Source: Thiohalocapsa sp. (lineage in GTDB: Bacteria; Pseudomonadota; Gammaproteobacteria; Chromatiales; Chromatiaceae). Taken from it: DNA of 64,000 nucleotides. Of the stretch, positions 35,074 to 44,504 are shown in pieces; position 1 is the stretch's first letter, and each line of letters starts with the position of its first letter. Location: assembly GCA_021736785.1 (NCBI GenBank), contig JAIPFF010000027.1, forward strand, positions 1 to 64,000, read 5' to 3'. Under the pieces are notes generated by a model that saw nothing but the letters and a program-made list of their open reading frames with translations, was not told the origin of the DNA and searched no databases. Both the position numbers and the translations under genes were made by a program.

Positions 35074-37017
35074 ATGTCGAACGCCCCCGCCGACGAGGAT
35101 TTCGCAGCCGTCTACATGCGCACCAAGCAGCGGCTGGGTGTGCTGTATCACGAAGGCGAATTCCGCTACCCCCACAATGGCCCCTGGCCCGAGCGGTCGT
35201 TCGATTATCCCTACGGGCAGGCACCCGAGGTGCTCAATATCCCCGCCGACGAGCAGAAGGACTGGGACCTGCACGTCGGCCAGTATTACAAGGACAACGC
35301 CCTCGGCTCGTTACACACGGGGCTAAGCCCGTTCGGCATTCAGGCCGCCGAGTTCGCCGCCGCGTGCATGGCGCGCAACGGCCTGCGCGCCTACGACGAC
35401 ATCGACGACGGGCAGTTCGCCGAGCTCCTCTGCGAGGGGCTCTACAGCAAGTTCCTGGAGCCACTGACCGATGCGGACCGCGACCAATTCGCGGTCGACA
35501 TCATCGATACCGACCACTACGCCTATTACAAGTCCGACTACCGCTGCATGCGCGTGGTGAAGGACACCTGGCCCGGTGAATACGCCGCACCGAGCATCGC
35601 GCTGGTGCGCCGCCCGAAGGACGAATCCCGCCGTTACGACTGGGAAGCGGTGGCCATTGCGCTGAGCCACAAGGGCGACGACGGCGATTACGTGCCGGTG
35701 CGGAAAGCGCCGATCTTTCGCCCGAAGGACCCGAACTGGTGGCTGGCCCGGTATTACGTGCTGCAGGGGGCGATCCACCGCATCAACCTGATCGACCACG
35801 TGAAGGTCCATTTCCCCAGCGACGCCGTCAACGCCATCACCAAGACCGTGCTGCCCCGGTGGCACCTGGTCTACAAGTTCCTGCTGCCTCATTTTCGGCT
35901 GACGCTGCCCGTGAACTACGCGGTGCTTGAAGGCCAGCGCTCGCTAATCAACCGCGACACCTGGTACCCGTGGAGTCCGTTCGCGGCCAAGGGCAGCGAG
36001 GTGCGTCGGCTGCTGCCCTTCGCCTGGGCCGGGGCCGCCTTCTACGACATGGACGATACCGACTCCTTCCCGCCGTTTCGCTTCTCGCTGTCGCCGGACA
36101 CCATGCCCGACCCGGACGACCCGGCGCATGCAACGCGCCCCACCTATATCGGGCTCGGGCTGTCGCGCTACGGCGCCTTCCAGCGGGACTACTACGAGCC
36201 AGTCCTGGCCCTGGCGAAACAGGTGGTCGCCCAACTGCCTCCACCGCCGGCCGACCCGGCTGCCCACGACGACCTGGCCTGGCTGGAGATCCAGCATTGG
36301 GCGGCGGAGTGCGCCAAGTTCATGCCCGGCTTCCCGGACTGGCGCGCCATCTGCGACAGCGAGACCCTGGCCCGGGTGCTGGCCTATCTGGTCTGGAACG
36401 CCGCCGTCGTGCACACCTCCGACCACGCCACCCTGCACCGCATGATGGACCAGCGCCCGGTCCCCTTCGTGCTGCGCACCCCGCCGCCGAAGGACCCCGA
36501 CACGCCGGTTCGCACCGAGGTCGGCAAAGTGCTGCCCGCCGGGGTCGGCACGGCGCTGAATCACCTGCTGGAGCGCTTGGAAGGCGACACCGGACCGGTG
36601 GAGGCTTTCGCCGAGTGGCTGGAGCGGGAAAAGGACGGCGTCGTCAAGTCCCACTCCCTGGTGGAACTGGCCGGGCCCGCGGACCTGACCTACGCCAAGA
36701 TGGCCGACCTGCTGTTCTACCTGCCCCACAACACCACACTGCTCTACGACTGCGACTACGGCTTCCAGGCCGACGACAGCGCCATGGTCCCCGAAGGCCA
36801 GCACCGCCCGCTGCTCGGCGCCGCGCGCAAGCAGGCGCTGGCCGCCGCCATCGACGCCTTCAAGCGCGACCTGGACGCGGTAGACGCCAGCCACCAGGAG
36901 GCGATCAACCGCTTCGGCTTCCCGAAACTGCGGCCGGATCCCGGCCTCGACCCGGCCAGCGCGGAGTATCGTCGGCAGGCGCAGCAGCAGTGCATGGGGG
37001 CAGGCATCCAGTATTGA
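35074..37017 (+). CDS. Divergent lipoxygenase-like protein
   Basis: A 647-residue cytoplasmic-looking protein resembling the catalytic domain of lipoxygenases (non-haem iron, dioxygenation of polyunsaturated fatty acids). Residues 259-282 (WHLVYKFLLPHFRLTLPVNY) match the LOX 'HPxYKLLxPHFRxTLxIN' signature. Upstream, H242 and H246 stand where LOX has its first metal-binding His pair, but the spacing is HX3H; by alignment H246 fits the second ligand and D241 replaces the first. Downstream LVWNAAVVHTSDH aligns with the second pair, giving H447 and H451. The usual C-terminal Ile is not terminal: the end reads GIQY. There is no PLAT domain. Family membership is likely; catalytic activity is uncertain. 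Confidence 0.72.
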   Translation: MSNAPADEDFAAVYMRTKQRLGVLYHEGEFRYPHNGPWPERSFDYPYGQAPEVLNIPADEQKDWDLHVGQYYKDNALGSLHTGLSPFGIQAAEFAAACMARNGLRAYDDIDDGQFAELLCEGLYSKFLEPLTDADRDQFAVDIIDTDHYAYYKSDYRCMRVVKDTWPGEYAAPSIALVRRPKDESRRYDWEAVAIALSHKGDDGDYVPVRKAPIFRPKDPNWWLARYYVLQGAIHRINLIDHVKVHFPSDAVNAITKTVLPRWHLVYKFLLPHFRLTLPVNYAVLEGQRSLINRDTWYPWSPFAAKGSEVRRLLPFAWAGAAFYDMDDTDSFPPFRFSLSPDTMPDPDDPAHATRPTYIGLGLSRYGAFQRDYYEPVLALAKQVVAQLPPPPADPAAHDDLAWLEIQHWAAECAKFMPGFPDWRAICDSETLARVLAYLVWNAAVVHTSDHATLHRMMDQRPVPFVLRTPPPKDPDTPVRTEVGKVLPAGVGTALNHLLERLEGDTGPVEAFAEWLEREKDGVVKSHSLVELAGPADLTYAKMADLLFYLPHNTTLLYDCDYGFQADDSAMVPEGQHRPLLGAARKQALAAAIDAFKRDLDAVDASHQEAINRFGFPKLRPDPGLDPASAEYRRQAQQQCMGAGIQY

Positions 37018-37236
37018 GCCCGGGAGAACGGGCCGCCCGGGCCGGTAGGGTCGCCCGCCCGGGTCGCCATGAGCGCCGCATTGCGCCGAGCGATTCGCTT
37101 CTTTCGGCGACGGAATCAGGTCGTCTCGAACTGGCCTGAGAAGACGACTTCCACGGGTGCAGCGCCATCGCGTCTCTCTTGCATGCGCGGTTCCTGCGCC
37201 GCGTCCTGCTCCACGTCATCCCCGGGCTCCATCGAC

Positions 37237-37490
37237 ATGTCCCACCCTGTCTGGCGGCGGCGTAACCGGCGTCGGCAGACAGACTTAGGTCATCAAGACT
37301 CCGAGTCATCCATCCGGCGGTTGCCGGTCTCGGGCCGTGACTGCGGCACGCGGATGCGGCCCGACCGTTCGATGCCCGAGCACCCGCACCCGATCATGGT
37401 TCCTGCCGACGCCTTCGGGTGACGCGACGCGTTTGCGTAAGCCCATCGTCGATATACTCGATGGTCGACTTTCGCGAAGGCCGGCCCGAT
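37237..37490 (+). pseudogene. Decayed RAYT transposase copy (5' half)
   Basis: This gap sequence aligns by eye along its whole length with codons about 12-95 of the intact transposase gene at 40867. Matching landmarks, in order, are ATGTCCCACCCTGT, GGCGTCGGCAGAC, GATCAAGACT-like ATCAAGACTCCGAG, TGCGGCACGC, GATGCCCGAGCAC (the HUH motif region), ATCATGGTTCC, GCCGACG and CCATCGTCGATATACTCGATGG. The frame is broken by stops and small indels. The rest of the 37018-37593 gap shows no gene. Confidence 0.82.
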
Positions 37491-37593
37491 GCTCCCCCCG
37501 TCATTCTTGCGGCGGCGGGACGCGCAATACCCTGTCGCGGAACGGAGCGGCCCCGGCAAGCGACGGCGGCGGCCGGTTCAACGGAGAAGATCG

Positions 37594-39141
37594 ATGGCCC
37601 CGAACGAGGCATCCCTGTTTCAGCTGTTTATGCAATTCGGCCTTGCCGCCATGCTCGGCTTCCTCATCGGCCTTGAGCGCGAGATGCGCGATGAGGAAAG
37701 CAGCACACCGGGCATTCGCGATTTCGTGTTCTTCGCCCTGCTCGGCGCCGCCAGCGGCTTCACGGCGTTGCTGTACGACAGCGAATGGATCCTCGCCGCC
37801 GGATTCGTCGCCTTTCTGGCGATCTTGCTGTCTGCCTACTGGACCCAGCGCGACCGCGACACGGGCGTGACCACGGAGCTGGCCGCGGTCCTGACCTTCC
37901 TCCTCGGCGCCCTGATCGTGCGCGGGGCGACGGATCTGGCCATCGCGCTCGCCATCCTGGCCGTGGCGGTCTTGTTCCCCAAGCGGGAGATCAAGCGCTT
38001 TCGCTCCCGTGTGCAGATGCACGAGCTGCGCGCCGTGCTCCTGTTTCTCGTCATCACCTTCATTGTCCTGCCGGTGTTGCCGCGCCAGTCCCTCGACACC
38101 TACCTCAGCCTCCCGGCGGGCACGATCAGCGAGGTCGACCTCGCCGCCGGCGACGTCACGATGCGCATCGACCCGAGCATGCGGGTGCGCACGGGCGAGT
38201 TGCTCGACGTGGTCGCAGCCCCCTGGGAACGGCTCGGTAAAGTCGAGATCCGGGAGGTAAGCGCCGCCCGGGCATCGGGCACCTACGTGGGCGATGACCT
38301 GCAGCGGATCACGGCCGGCCTCGACGTGCGTCGCCGTCCGGGCATCGAGCCGCTGGATGTCATGCTCTCGGCGCTCGAGCCCTACAAGATCTGGCTGATC
38401 GTCGTGCTGGTATCGGGGATCAGCTTCGTCGGCTATGCGCTGATCAAACTCTTGGGCAGCCGAGCCGGCATCGGCTTGACCGGCCTCGTCGGCGGCCTGG
38501 TATCGAGCACGGTCACCACACTCAGCTTCGCCAAGCGGAGCACGGAGGCCCCCGAGGCCAACCGGCTGTTCGCGATGGCCATCATCCTCGCCAGCTCCAT
38601 CATGTTCCCCCGACTGCTGCTGGAGATCGCGGTGGTCAATCAGGCGCTGATGCGCAATATCGCCGTGCCCCTGATCGCCATGGGCCTTACCGGATTTGCG
38701 CTCGCCTACCTATCCTATCGGGGAGCCGGCACCAGCAGCGCGACCTCGGACACGATGCAGTTCGACAACCCGTTCAGCCTCAAATCCGCGCTGGGCTTCG
38801 GCCTGATCTTCGCCTTTATCCTCGTGCTCACACACACGGCGACCACCTACCTCGGCGACGCCTGGCTGCCGGTCGTCGCCATCGTGAGCGGCCTCACCGA
38901 CGCCGACGCCATCGCCTTCTCCATCAGCGCCCTCCACCAATCCGGTCTGATCCGTGTGGACTGGGCCGGCTTCAATCTCGTGCTCGGCGCCATCTCCAAT
39001 ACCTTCATGAAGCTGTTCCTGGTGCTCGTCCTCGGCGACCGGGGACTGTTTCGCCAGCTCCTGGTGTCCTTCCTCATCATCGGAGCGGTGGGCATCGCGA
39101 CCATGCTCCTCTACTACGACGCCGGCCTGATGTTCCGATGA
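37594..39141 (+). CDS. MgtC/SapB and DUF4010 family membrane protein
   Basis: A 515-residue inner-membrane protein. The N-terminal MgtC domain is recognisable from LAAMLGFLIGLEREMRDEES...GIRDFVFFALLGAASGF (residues about 14-55). The long C-terminal half with seven or more membrane segments is the DUF4010-type region (GLTGLVGGLVSSTVTTLSFAKRS; SGLTDADAIAFSISAL). Between them is an extracytoplasmic or cytosolic beta-type insert (about 165-255). The function of such full-length proteins is not established. The ATG at 37594 has GGAGAAG seven bases upstream; the frame extending upstream overlaps the RAYT remnant and is not used. Confidence 0.85.
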   Translation: MAPNEASLFQLFMQFGLAAMLGFLIGLEREMRDEESSTPGIRDFVFFALLGAASGFTALLYDSEWILAAGFVAFLAILLSAYWTQRDRDTGVTTELAAVLTFLLGALIVRGATDLAIALAILAVAVLFPKREIKRFRSRVQMHELRAVLLFLVITFIVLPVLPRQSLDTYLSLPAGTISEVDLAAGDVTMRIDPSMRVRTGELLDVVAAPWERLGKVEIREVSAARASGTYVGDDLQRITAGLDVRRRPGIEPLDVMLSALEPYKIWLIVVLVSGISFVGYALIKLLGSRAGIGLTGLVGGLVSSTVTTLSFAKRSTEAPEANRLFAMAIILASSIMFPRLLLEIAVVNQALMRNIAVPLIAMGLTGFALAYLSYRGAGTSSATSDTMQFDNPFSLKSALGFGLIFAFILVLTHTATTYLGDAWLPVVAIVSGLTDADAIAFSISALHQSGLIRVDWAGFNLVLGAISNTFMKLFLVLVLGDRGLFRQLLVSFLIIGAVGIATMLLYYDAGLMFR

Positions 39142-39378
39142 CGGTGAGTTCGCGGACAACGCATCGAACCCAAAAAGATTCATGCGCGCGTGCTCGGGCC
39201 TTTTCGATGGCTAATAGCAGTACCCGGGCCAGTGTCCTGTATGCGATGCTCCGCACCCTTTGCCGACCGATGCCGCCCGCAAGGGCCGCGGCGGGTCGCG
39301 CGATGCCCGACCCGGCGGCCGATCGCGACTCGGCCGCGCACGCTGAAATGCCGTTCCGTCAGCTTTGGAGAATCCTGC

Positions 39379-40380
39379 ATGCAACCCACGTCGACTCCGG
39401 TCTCGCTTCCGTCCCTGATCCTGCGCGGCCTCATCGGCGGCGTGCTGATGGGCCTCGCCAACTTGGTGCCGGGCATCAGCGGCGGCACCATGCTGCTGGC
39501 GCTCGGCATCTATCCGCTTTTCATCGCGGCGATCGCCGACGTCACCACGCTCAAGTTCAAGCCGGTGTCGGTCACGGTGCTTGGCTCGGTGGTGGTGGCG
39601 GCCGCCGCGGCCATCCTGCTGCTGGCCGGCCCGGTGAAGGAATTGGTGGTCGAGCACCGTTGGATCATGTACAGCCTGTTCATCGGCCTGACCCTGGGCG
39701 GCGTGCCGGTGGTGTGGCGGTTGGCCCGTCCGGCGGTCGCCGCGACCTGGATCGGCATGGCGGGCGGGTTTGTCGGCATGGCGCTGCTCGCCGTTTCGCA
39801 GCAGGCCGGGGCGGACGGCGGCGCCGCCGGATCGGGCGTGCTCATGCTCTTCATCGCCGGACTGGCCGGCGCGGGTGCGATGATCCTGCCCGGCGTCAGC
39901 GGCGGATACGTGCTGCTGGTGCTCGGCCAGTACGTGCCGATCCTGGGAGCAGTCGACCGGTTCAAAAATGCGCTGGGCGCCCAGGACTTGGCCGCGGCCT
40001 TCGACGTCGGGCTCAAAGTGCTGACCCCGGTCGGCCTCGGTGTGGTCATCGGCATTGTCGCGATCAGCAACCTGCTCAAGTTCCTGTTGCAGCGTTATGA
40101 AAAGGCGACGCTCGGTGTGCTGCTCGGGCTGCTGATCGGCGCGGTGGTTGGCCTATGGCCGTTCCAGCAAGGCGTGGCGCCGGAGATCGGCAGCCTGCAC
40201 AAGGGCCAAGAGGTCACCGCGTTGACCCTGCCCGAGATCGACAAAGAAGACTACCCGACCCGCGTCTTCACCCCGACCCCGGTGCAGGTCGGCGGCGCGC
40301 TCGGCCTCATCCTCGCCGGCTTCGTCCTCACCAGCCTGCTCGCGCGGCTTGACCCGGACCGCAAGCGACGGACTGCCTAG
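39379..40380 (+). CDS. popT: DUF368 family polyprenyl-phosphate transporter (PopT-like)
   Basis: A 333-residue polytopic membrane protein. The family signature GLANLVPGISGGTMLLALGIYPLFI near the N-terminus is repeated as AGAMILPGVSGGYVLLVLGQY in the second half. DUF368 proteins (PopT) have been shown to recycle undecaprenyl phosphate across the inner membrane for cell-wall synthesis, with importance at alkaline pH. That fits an organism also carrying NhaD. GGAG lies nine bases before the ATG. Naming beyond the family is by homology only. Confidence 0.85.
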   Translation: MQPTSTPVSLPSLILRGLIGGVLMGLANLVPGISGGTMLLALGIYPLFIAAIADVTTLKFKPVSVTVLGSVVVAAAAAILLLAGPVKELVVEHRWIMYSLFIGLTLGGVPVVWRLARPAVAATWIGMAGGFVGMALLAVSQQAGADGGAAGSGVLMLFIAGLAGAGAMILPGVSGGYVLLVLGQYVPILGAVDRFKNALGAQDLAAAFDVGLKVLTPVGLGVVIGIVAISNLLKFLLQRYEKATLGVLLGLLIGAVVGLWPFQQGVAPEIGSLHKGQEVTALTLPEIDKEDYPTRVFTPTPVQVGGALGLILAGFVLTSLLARLDPDRKRRTA

Positions 40381-40431
40381 GCCACGGGGCCGCGTTGTCG
40401 TCTTCGTGTCGAGCCCGCCCTGGACAGGCAC

Positions 40432-40549
40432 GAGGCGTTCGGCGCGGCCTGTCGTTGATGGTCGCCTCTGCGGTCGGCATCGCGGGGGCCCGGGGCCTCG
40501 GCCGAGCGACCGCGCCCTAAAACGTGATTCCCGTCCCGTAGCGCTCAAC
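40432..40549. repeat. 118-bp direct repeat, left copy
   Basis: Begins GAGGCGTTCGGCGCGGCCTG and ends GTAGCGCTCAAC. It is identical to 44853-44970 except for two substitutions (C/T and G/A). On the minus strand its right end reads as a short OMP-like C-terminus (VERYGTGITF, stop). Confidence 0.95.
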
Positions 40550-40557
40550 TAATTTCG

Positions 40558-40866
40558 GTGACAGTTTACTCAACTCCGAAAACAAGTCACTTCCGTGAAC
40601 TCCGGTGACAACTCCCGTGACAGTTTACTGAACTCCGGAAACAATTTGCTTCGATTCGTGGACGAAGTTCGGCGGTTGCGGTAGAAAGAGGCTTCGGGCG
40701 AGTTCCAATACAGCTGCAGGGATCGACGGATCAACTCCGGACAACTCCGGTGACAGTTTACTGAACTCCGGAAACAATTTGCCTCGATTCGTGGACGAAG
40801 TTCGGTGGTTGCGGTAGAAAGAGGCTTCGGGCGAGCGCGAATACGGTTACAGGGACCGACTGATCG
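40558..40866. repeat. Tandem duplication immediately upstream of the RAYT gene
   Basis: Two near-identical units start with GTGACAGTTTACTGAACTCC at 40617 and 40750 (period 133 bases). Each continues through CGATTCGTGGACGAAGTTCGG and GGTAGAAAGAGGCTTCGGGC into a CAGGGA-CGAC end; the second runs up to the RAYT start codon. A truncated third unit starts at 40558. The unit head is the inverted form of the GGAATTGAGTAAACTGTCCC motif found downstream of RAYT copies. Confidence 0.9.
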
Positions 40867-41571
40867 ATGGCAAGACTTCCGAGAGTGGTTGTGCCGGGAA
40901 TGCCCCACCATGTCACGCAGCGGGGCAATCGGCGTCAGCAGACGTTCTTCGGCGATCAAGACTACGAGGAGTACATTCGACTGTTGTCGGGCTCGTGCCG
41001 CGCCTGCGGTACGCAGGTGCTGGCCTACTGTTTGATGCCCAACCACGTCCACCTGGTCATGGTCCCGGCCGACGAGTCCGGGTTGCGCAACGCGCTTGCC
41101 GAAGCCCATCGCCGATATACTCGATGGATCAACTTCCGCGAGGGCTGGCGGGGCCACCTCTGGCAGGAACGCTTCCACTCGTTCGTGATGGACGAGCGTC
41201 ACTTACTCGCGGCAGCCAGGTACGTCGAGCGCAATCCCGTGCGCGCCGGCCTCTGTGCGACGCCGCAGGATTGGCCATGGTCGAGCGCCCGCGCGCATCT
41301 CGCGGCCGAGGATGATCGGCTCGCCAGCGTCGCGCCCCTGCTGGAGATGATTCCCGACTGGAACACTTTCATCGCCGACGCGCACCATGCGGACATAGGC
41401 AACTTGCTGCACGCCCATGCCAGCACCGGGCGTCCGCTTGGACCCGACTCCTTCGTCGAGGAGCTCGAGGCGCGCTTGCAGCGCCCCCTCAAGCGGAGAA
41501 AGCCAGGACCGAAGCCGCGCCAGCGCGACCTCGGCAACGCAGACCTCCTCATCAAACCCGGTCGGAATTGA
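40867..41571 (+). CDS. REP-associated tyrosine transposase (RAYT, IS200-like Y1 family)
   Basis: A 234-residue single-strand HUH transposase. The HUH motif is in CLMPNHVHLVMVP, about 60 residues in, and the catalytic Tyr is in AEAHRRYTRWINFREG. The YVERNPVRAGL and WPWSSARAH motifs are typical of RAYT proteins. It is a single domesticated-type gene without a partner TnpB. It is preceded by a 133-bp tandem duplication and followed at once by GGAATTGAGTCAACCGCCCC. Two decayed relatives lie at 37237 and 44505. Confidence 0.9.
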   Translation: MARLPRVVVPGMPHHVTQRGNRRQQTFFGDQDYEEYIRLLSGSCRACGTQVLAYCLMPNHVHLVMVPADESGLRNALAEAHRRYTRWINFREGWRGHLWQERFHSFVMDERHLLAAARYVERNPVRAGLCATPQDWPWSSARAHLAAEDDRLASVAPLLEMIPDWNTFIADAHHADIGNLLHAHASTGRPLGPDSFVEELEARLQRPLKRRKPGPKPRQRDLGNADLLIKPGRN

Positions 41572-41658
41572 GTCAACCGCCCCCCGAATTGCCCGAGCCT
41601 GTGCCCCCAAGACCGCGTTGCTCGACTGCCGCGGGCTGCGGGGGCAAAGGCTGCCGCC

Positions 41659-44016
41659 TCAAAACGTGACGTTGACAGCAGCATAGAACGAGCGGCCGGG
41701 CCCCGGCACGGGCGTGCCCCATTGCGGCTGATTGGGCTCCGGGGGGATGGTCATCGTGGTGCCCTGGCCGACATAGGCGCCGCCGAGCGGCAGGTCATAA
41801 AAGCGGTCGAAGAGATTCTCCACGCCGACCTCGATGCGCCAGGTCTTTCGCTCGTAGCTGCCGCGTAGGTGCGCGAGGCCGTAGCCGGCGGTCTGCATCT
41901 CGTTGCGCACCCGCGAGACATCTTCCTTGCCGGCAACGAATTCGCCCTCCAGCGTATTGCGCCATGGTCCGCGCTGCTGTGTCAGTGCAAGCTTCCCGTA
42001 CAGGGGCATGATGTTGTACAGGTTGTCGCCCGTATCGTCATTCTTGCCGCGCGTATAGCTTCCGATGCCCTGTAGGGTGAGATCGCCGACCGGCGTACCG
42101 CTCGCGACGAGATAGTGGGCGGAGAGGTCGATGCCATAGAGATAGGCAGACTGGTTGACGTATTTAAGCACGGTGAAGTCGTCGACGACGGGCACCGACC
42201 GCGGGGCATTCCTCGTCGAGTCCCATTGCACCGCATCGATGTAGGCCTCCACGTAGGTGTAGTAGGGCGATAACCGCACTCCCCAGCGCTCGCGATCCGC
42301 ATCGTGCCAGTCGGCGGTTAGGCTCAGGGTGCGGGCCACCTCCGGGTCGAGATCAAGATTACCGATATAGCCGTTGCCGTCACCGACGAAATTGTTCATC
42401 AATGCGGCCATTTGCCAGGTTGACCATGTATAGCGCTCGTAGAGATTCGGCGATCGGGTCTTCTGCGCAACGCCGAGCTCATAGTCCTGGGTTGCATCGG
42501 GCGTGAATCGGGCTATCCAGGCGAAGTCCCAGTTGTGATCCATCCGGTCGCGGGACCGCGCATTGAACAAGGCGGCATCGCGCGTCTGATTGCCCATATC
42601 AGTCATTCCCGATGGCGGCGTCGCACGAATGGGGTAATCATTCCGGTTGTAGCCGTGCACCGGGTCCGCGTCCATTGCGACGGCCTCATAGCGCAGCCCC
42701 ACAATGTGCGACCAGCGATCCCCGCTCAGTTCCCACTCGCCGAAGACTGCATAGCGATCGCGCTTGCCGTCGTTGATGTTGCGGAATGTATAGGGCCACA
42801 TGCCGGAACCGGAGGGCTCCCACCAATCGTCCAGGCGGTACTGCTGATAGTCACCGCCCAACCGCAGTTCATGCCCTGCACCGAGGGGGATCGCCGCCGT
42901 AGCGCTGAAACCGGTGTTTTTGGCTTCGGTCTCCATCGGCATGCCGGCGGCGCACCCGACCGGCATACCGTTGACCATACGGACGCCGGAAATGGGGGAG
43001 CAGGGCGTGCCGTTGAAGGCGGTGTTCCCGCCGGAGCCCAGCGGCGGTTTGCCGGGTCCGTACCAAAAGCGCTTGTCGTCGCCGAAGTCCATCGCGTGCT
43101 GCGTTTTTTGGTAATACGCGCGCAGTTTCAGCGTTCCCCAACCCAGTTCGCCGGTGTAACCCAGATTGAACTGGTCGTTGCGGTTGTCCGTCATGTCCAT
43201 CCGCTGGTTGGGATAGGCCTCGTAGGGGATGTGCTGATAGCGGTAGCTGAAGTCCAACAGGTGGCCGTCCTGCTTCCAACCCAAAGTGACTGCTTGGTTG
43301 TTCGCCTCGTAGGCGGTCGAGCCGACCACGTCCTGGGCCAGGGTGTGCCCTGCGCGCCCGGTGAACGCGTATGTCTTGAAGTCGCCGCCCGCCTTGTAGT
43401 TGTCGGACTGAGCGTAAGCCGCGTCGTAGCGCAGACTGAATGCGTCGGTCGCTGCGGTGGCCGCTAGGTTGCCGCCCCAACTGTTGCCGTTGCTGCGGTA
43501 GAAGGCGCCGACCTCGCCGCGCGTCAAGCGCTCACCGGGGTCCGCGAAGGCATGCACTGCGGACTCGACGATGATGCTGCCGCCGATGCTGTCGCCCCCG
43601 AGGCTGACCGGCGTCACGCTTGGGTAAACCTGTACGGATTCGACGGCGGTCGGATCAACATAAGACAGCGGCGGGTTCATGTGATTGGGACAGGCCGAAA
43701 CTGGATCGATGCCGTCGACCTTGGTGCGCAGACGATCGCTCGCGAGGCCACGGATCACCGGCAGGCTCGAAACGCCACCCGCGCCATAGTTTGAAACCCC
43801 GGGTACGCCGGTGAGCAAGCGCGCCGTATCGCTGGTGCTTGCACGACGCGCAATGATGTCCGCATCATCCAACCTCGTCGCGCCGACACCGAGCGAACGC
43901 CCTCGATCACCGATGACCTGCACCTCGGGCAACAGCGTAAAGCTTTCGTCGGCAAGCGCTATTCCGGAGGCTGCCGCGAGCCCGAACACTGTCATCATCG
44001 TGCGCCTCTTTGGCAT
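41659..44016 (-). CDS. TonB-dependent outer-membrane copper receptor (OprC/NosA-like)
   Basis: A 785-residue receptor with a short signal sequence (to about residue 22), a plug domain (PVIRGLASDRLRTKVDGIDPVSACPNHMNPPLSYVDP) and a 22-strand barrel ending GRSFYAAVNVTF. Two motifs known to bind copper in OprC are present: CxxxM as C109-PNH-M113 and HxM as H307-A-M309. The CPNHMNPPLSY string itself is typical of OprC/NosA. It sits between the RAYT gene and a RAYT remnant, inside a segment bracketed by 118-bp direct repeats. No neighbouring copper gene is seen. Vitamin B12 or siderophore transport is less likely given the ligands. Confidence 0.85.
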   Translation of the reverse strand: MPKRRTMMTVFGLAAASGIALADESFTLLPEVQVIGDRGRSLGVGATRLDDADIIARRASTSDTARLLTGVPGVSNYGAGGVSSLPVIRGLASDRLRTKVDGIDPVSACPNHMNPPLSYVDPTAVESVQVYPSVTPVSLGGDSIGGSIIVESAVHAFADPGERLTRGEVGAFYRSNGNSWGGNLAATAATDAFSLRYDAAYAQSDNYKAGGDFKTYAFTGRAGHTLAQDVVGSTAYEANNQAVTLGWKQDGHLLDFSYRYQHIPYEAYPNQRMDMTDNRNDQFNLGYTGELGWGTLKLRAYYQKTQHAMDFGDDKRFWYGPGKPPLGSGGNTAFNGTPCSPISGVRMVNGMPVGCAAGMPMETEAKNTGFSATAAIPLGAGHELRLGGDYQQYRLDDWWEPSGSGMWPYTFRNINDGKRDRYAVFGEWELSGDRWSHIVGLRYEAVAMDADPVHGYNRNDYPIRATPPSGMTDMGNQTRDAALFNARSRDRMDHNWDFAWIARFTPDATQDYELGVAQKTRSPNLYERYTWSTWQMAALMNNFVGDGNGYIGNLDLDPEVARTLSLTADWHDADRERWGVRLSPYYTYVEAYIDAVQWDSTRNAPRSVPVVDDFTVLKYVNQSAYLYGIDLSAHYLVASGTPVGDLTLQGIGSYTRGKNDDTGDNLYNIMPLYGKLALTQQRGPWRNTLEGEFVAGKEDVSRVRNEMQTAGYGLAHLRGSYERKTWRIEVGVENLFDRFYDLPLGGAYVGQGTTMTIPPEPNQPQWGTPVPGPGRSFYAAVNVTF

Positions 44017-44504
44017 ATTCTTCTACCCTGCGGTTCAATGACAATTGACGTCTGCGCAGTGTAGCGGAGGCCTGCATGAAATCCGGGTAAAATGCTATCG
44101 TATTGCGGCTCGTCATTACAAAATGTGGCATTTGACTCAGTCAATAGGCCAAATCCAGCAATAGTTAACGCATGTAAGCCAATAAATGACACCAATGGGT
44201 ACGACTCGTGAGCAGAAACCCCGGGAGTGCAATCGACCGGAATCACGCGACCTCCTATGGTGCATGGCTGCGGCGACTAGTCGGCCGGTGAGCGTGCCGC
44301 GCCGGATGCGAAGCAAACCGTAAAGGCGGTTCCAAACAGCCTCGGCCGTCGCGGAAGCAGCATGCACTGCGGTGCGGTACGCGATCGTCCCGTTCGCGAG
44401 CGACAAGGGTGCGGTAAGCCGGTGCCCGCCGCGGGGAAGAACACGCCAGAGCATCGAAGCCTCGCGCGGAACTTCGCGAGTCGTGCCCGCCCCCGTAGCC
44501 GGGT
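44017..44504. other. Intergenic region upstream of the copper receptor
   Basis: The part 44041-44230 is visibly AT-richer than its surroundings and should hold the receptor promoter; no operator stands out. Positions 44276-44500 contain an open minus-strand frame without a family signature, which I do not accept as a gene. Confidence 0.35.

Noticed and set aside
35970-37139. Second open frame over the lipoxygenase-like gene
   Set aside because: Shadow in another frame; its product is Arg/Gly/Pro-rich.
44137-44454. Minus-strand frame of 105 codons
   Set aside because: Good composition in its middle but no recognised family, no ribosome site, and it lies between a promoter region and a transposase remnant.
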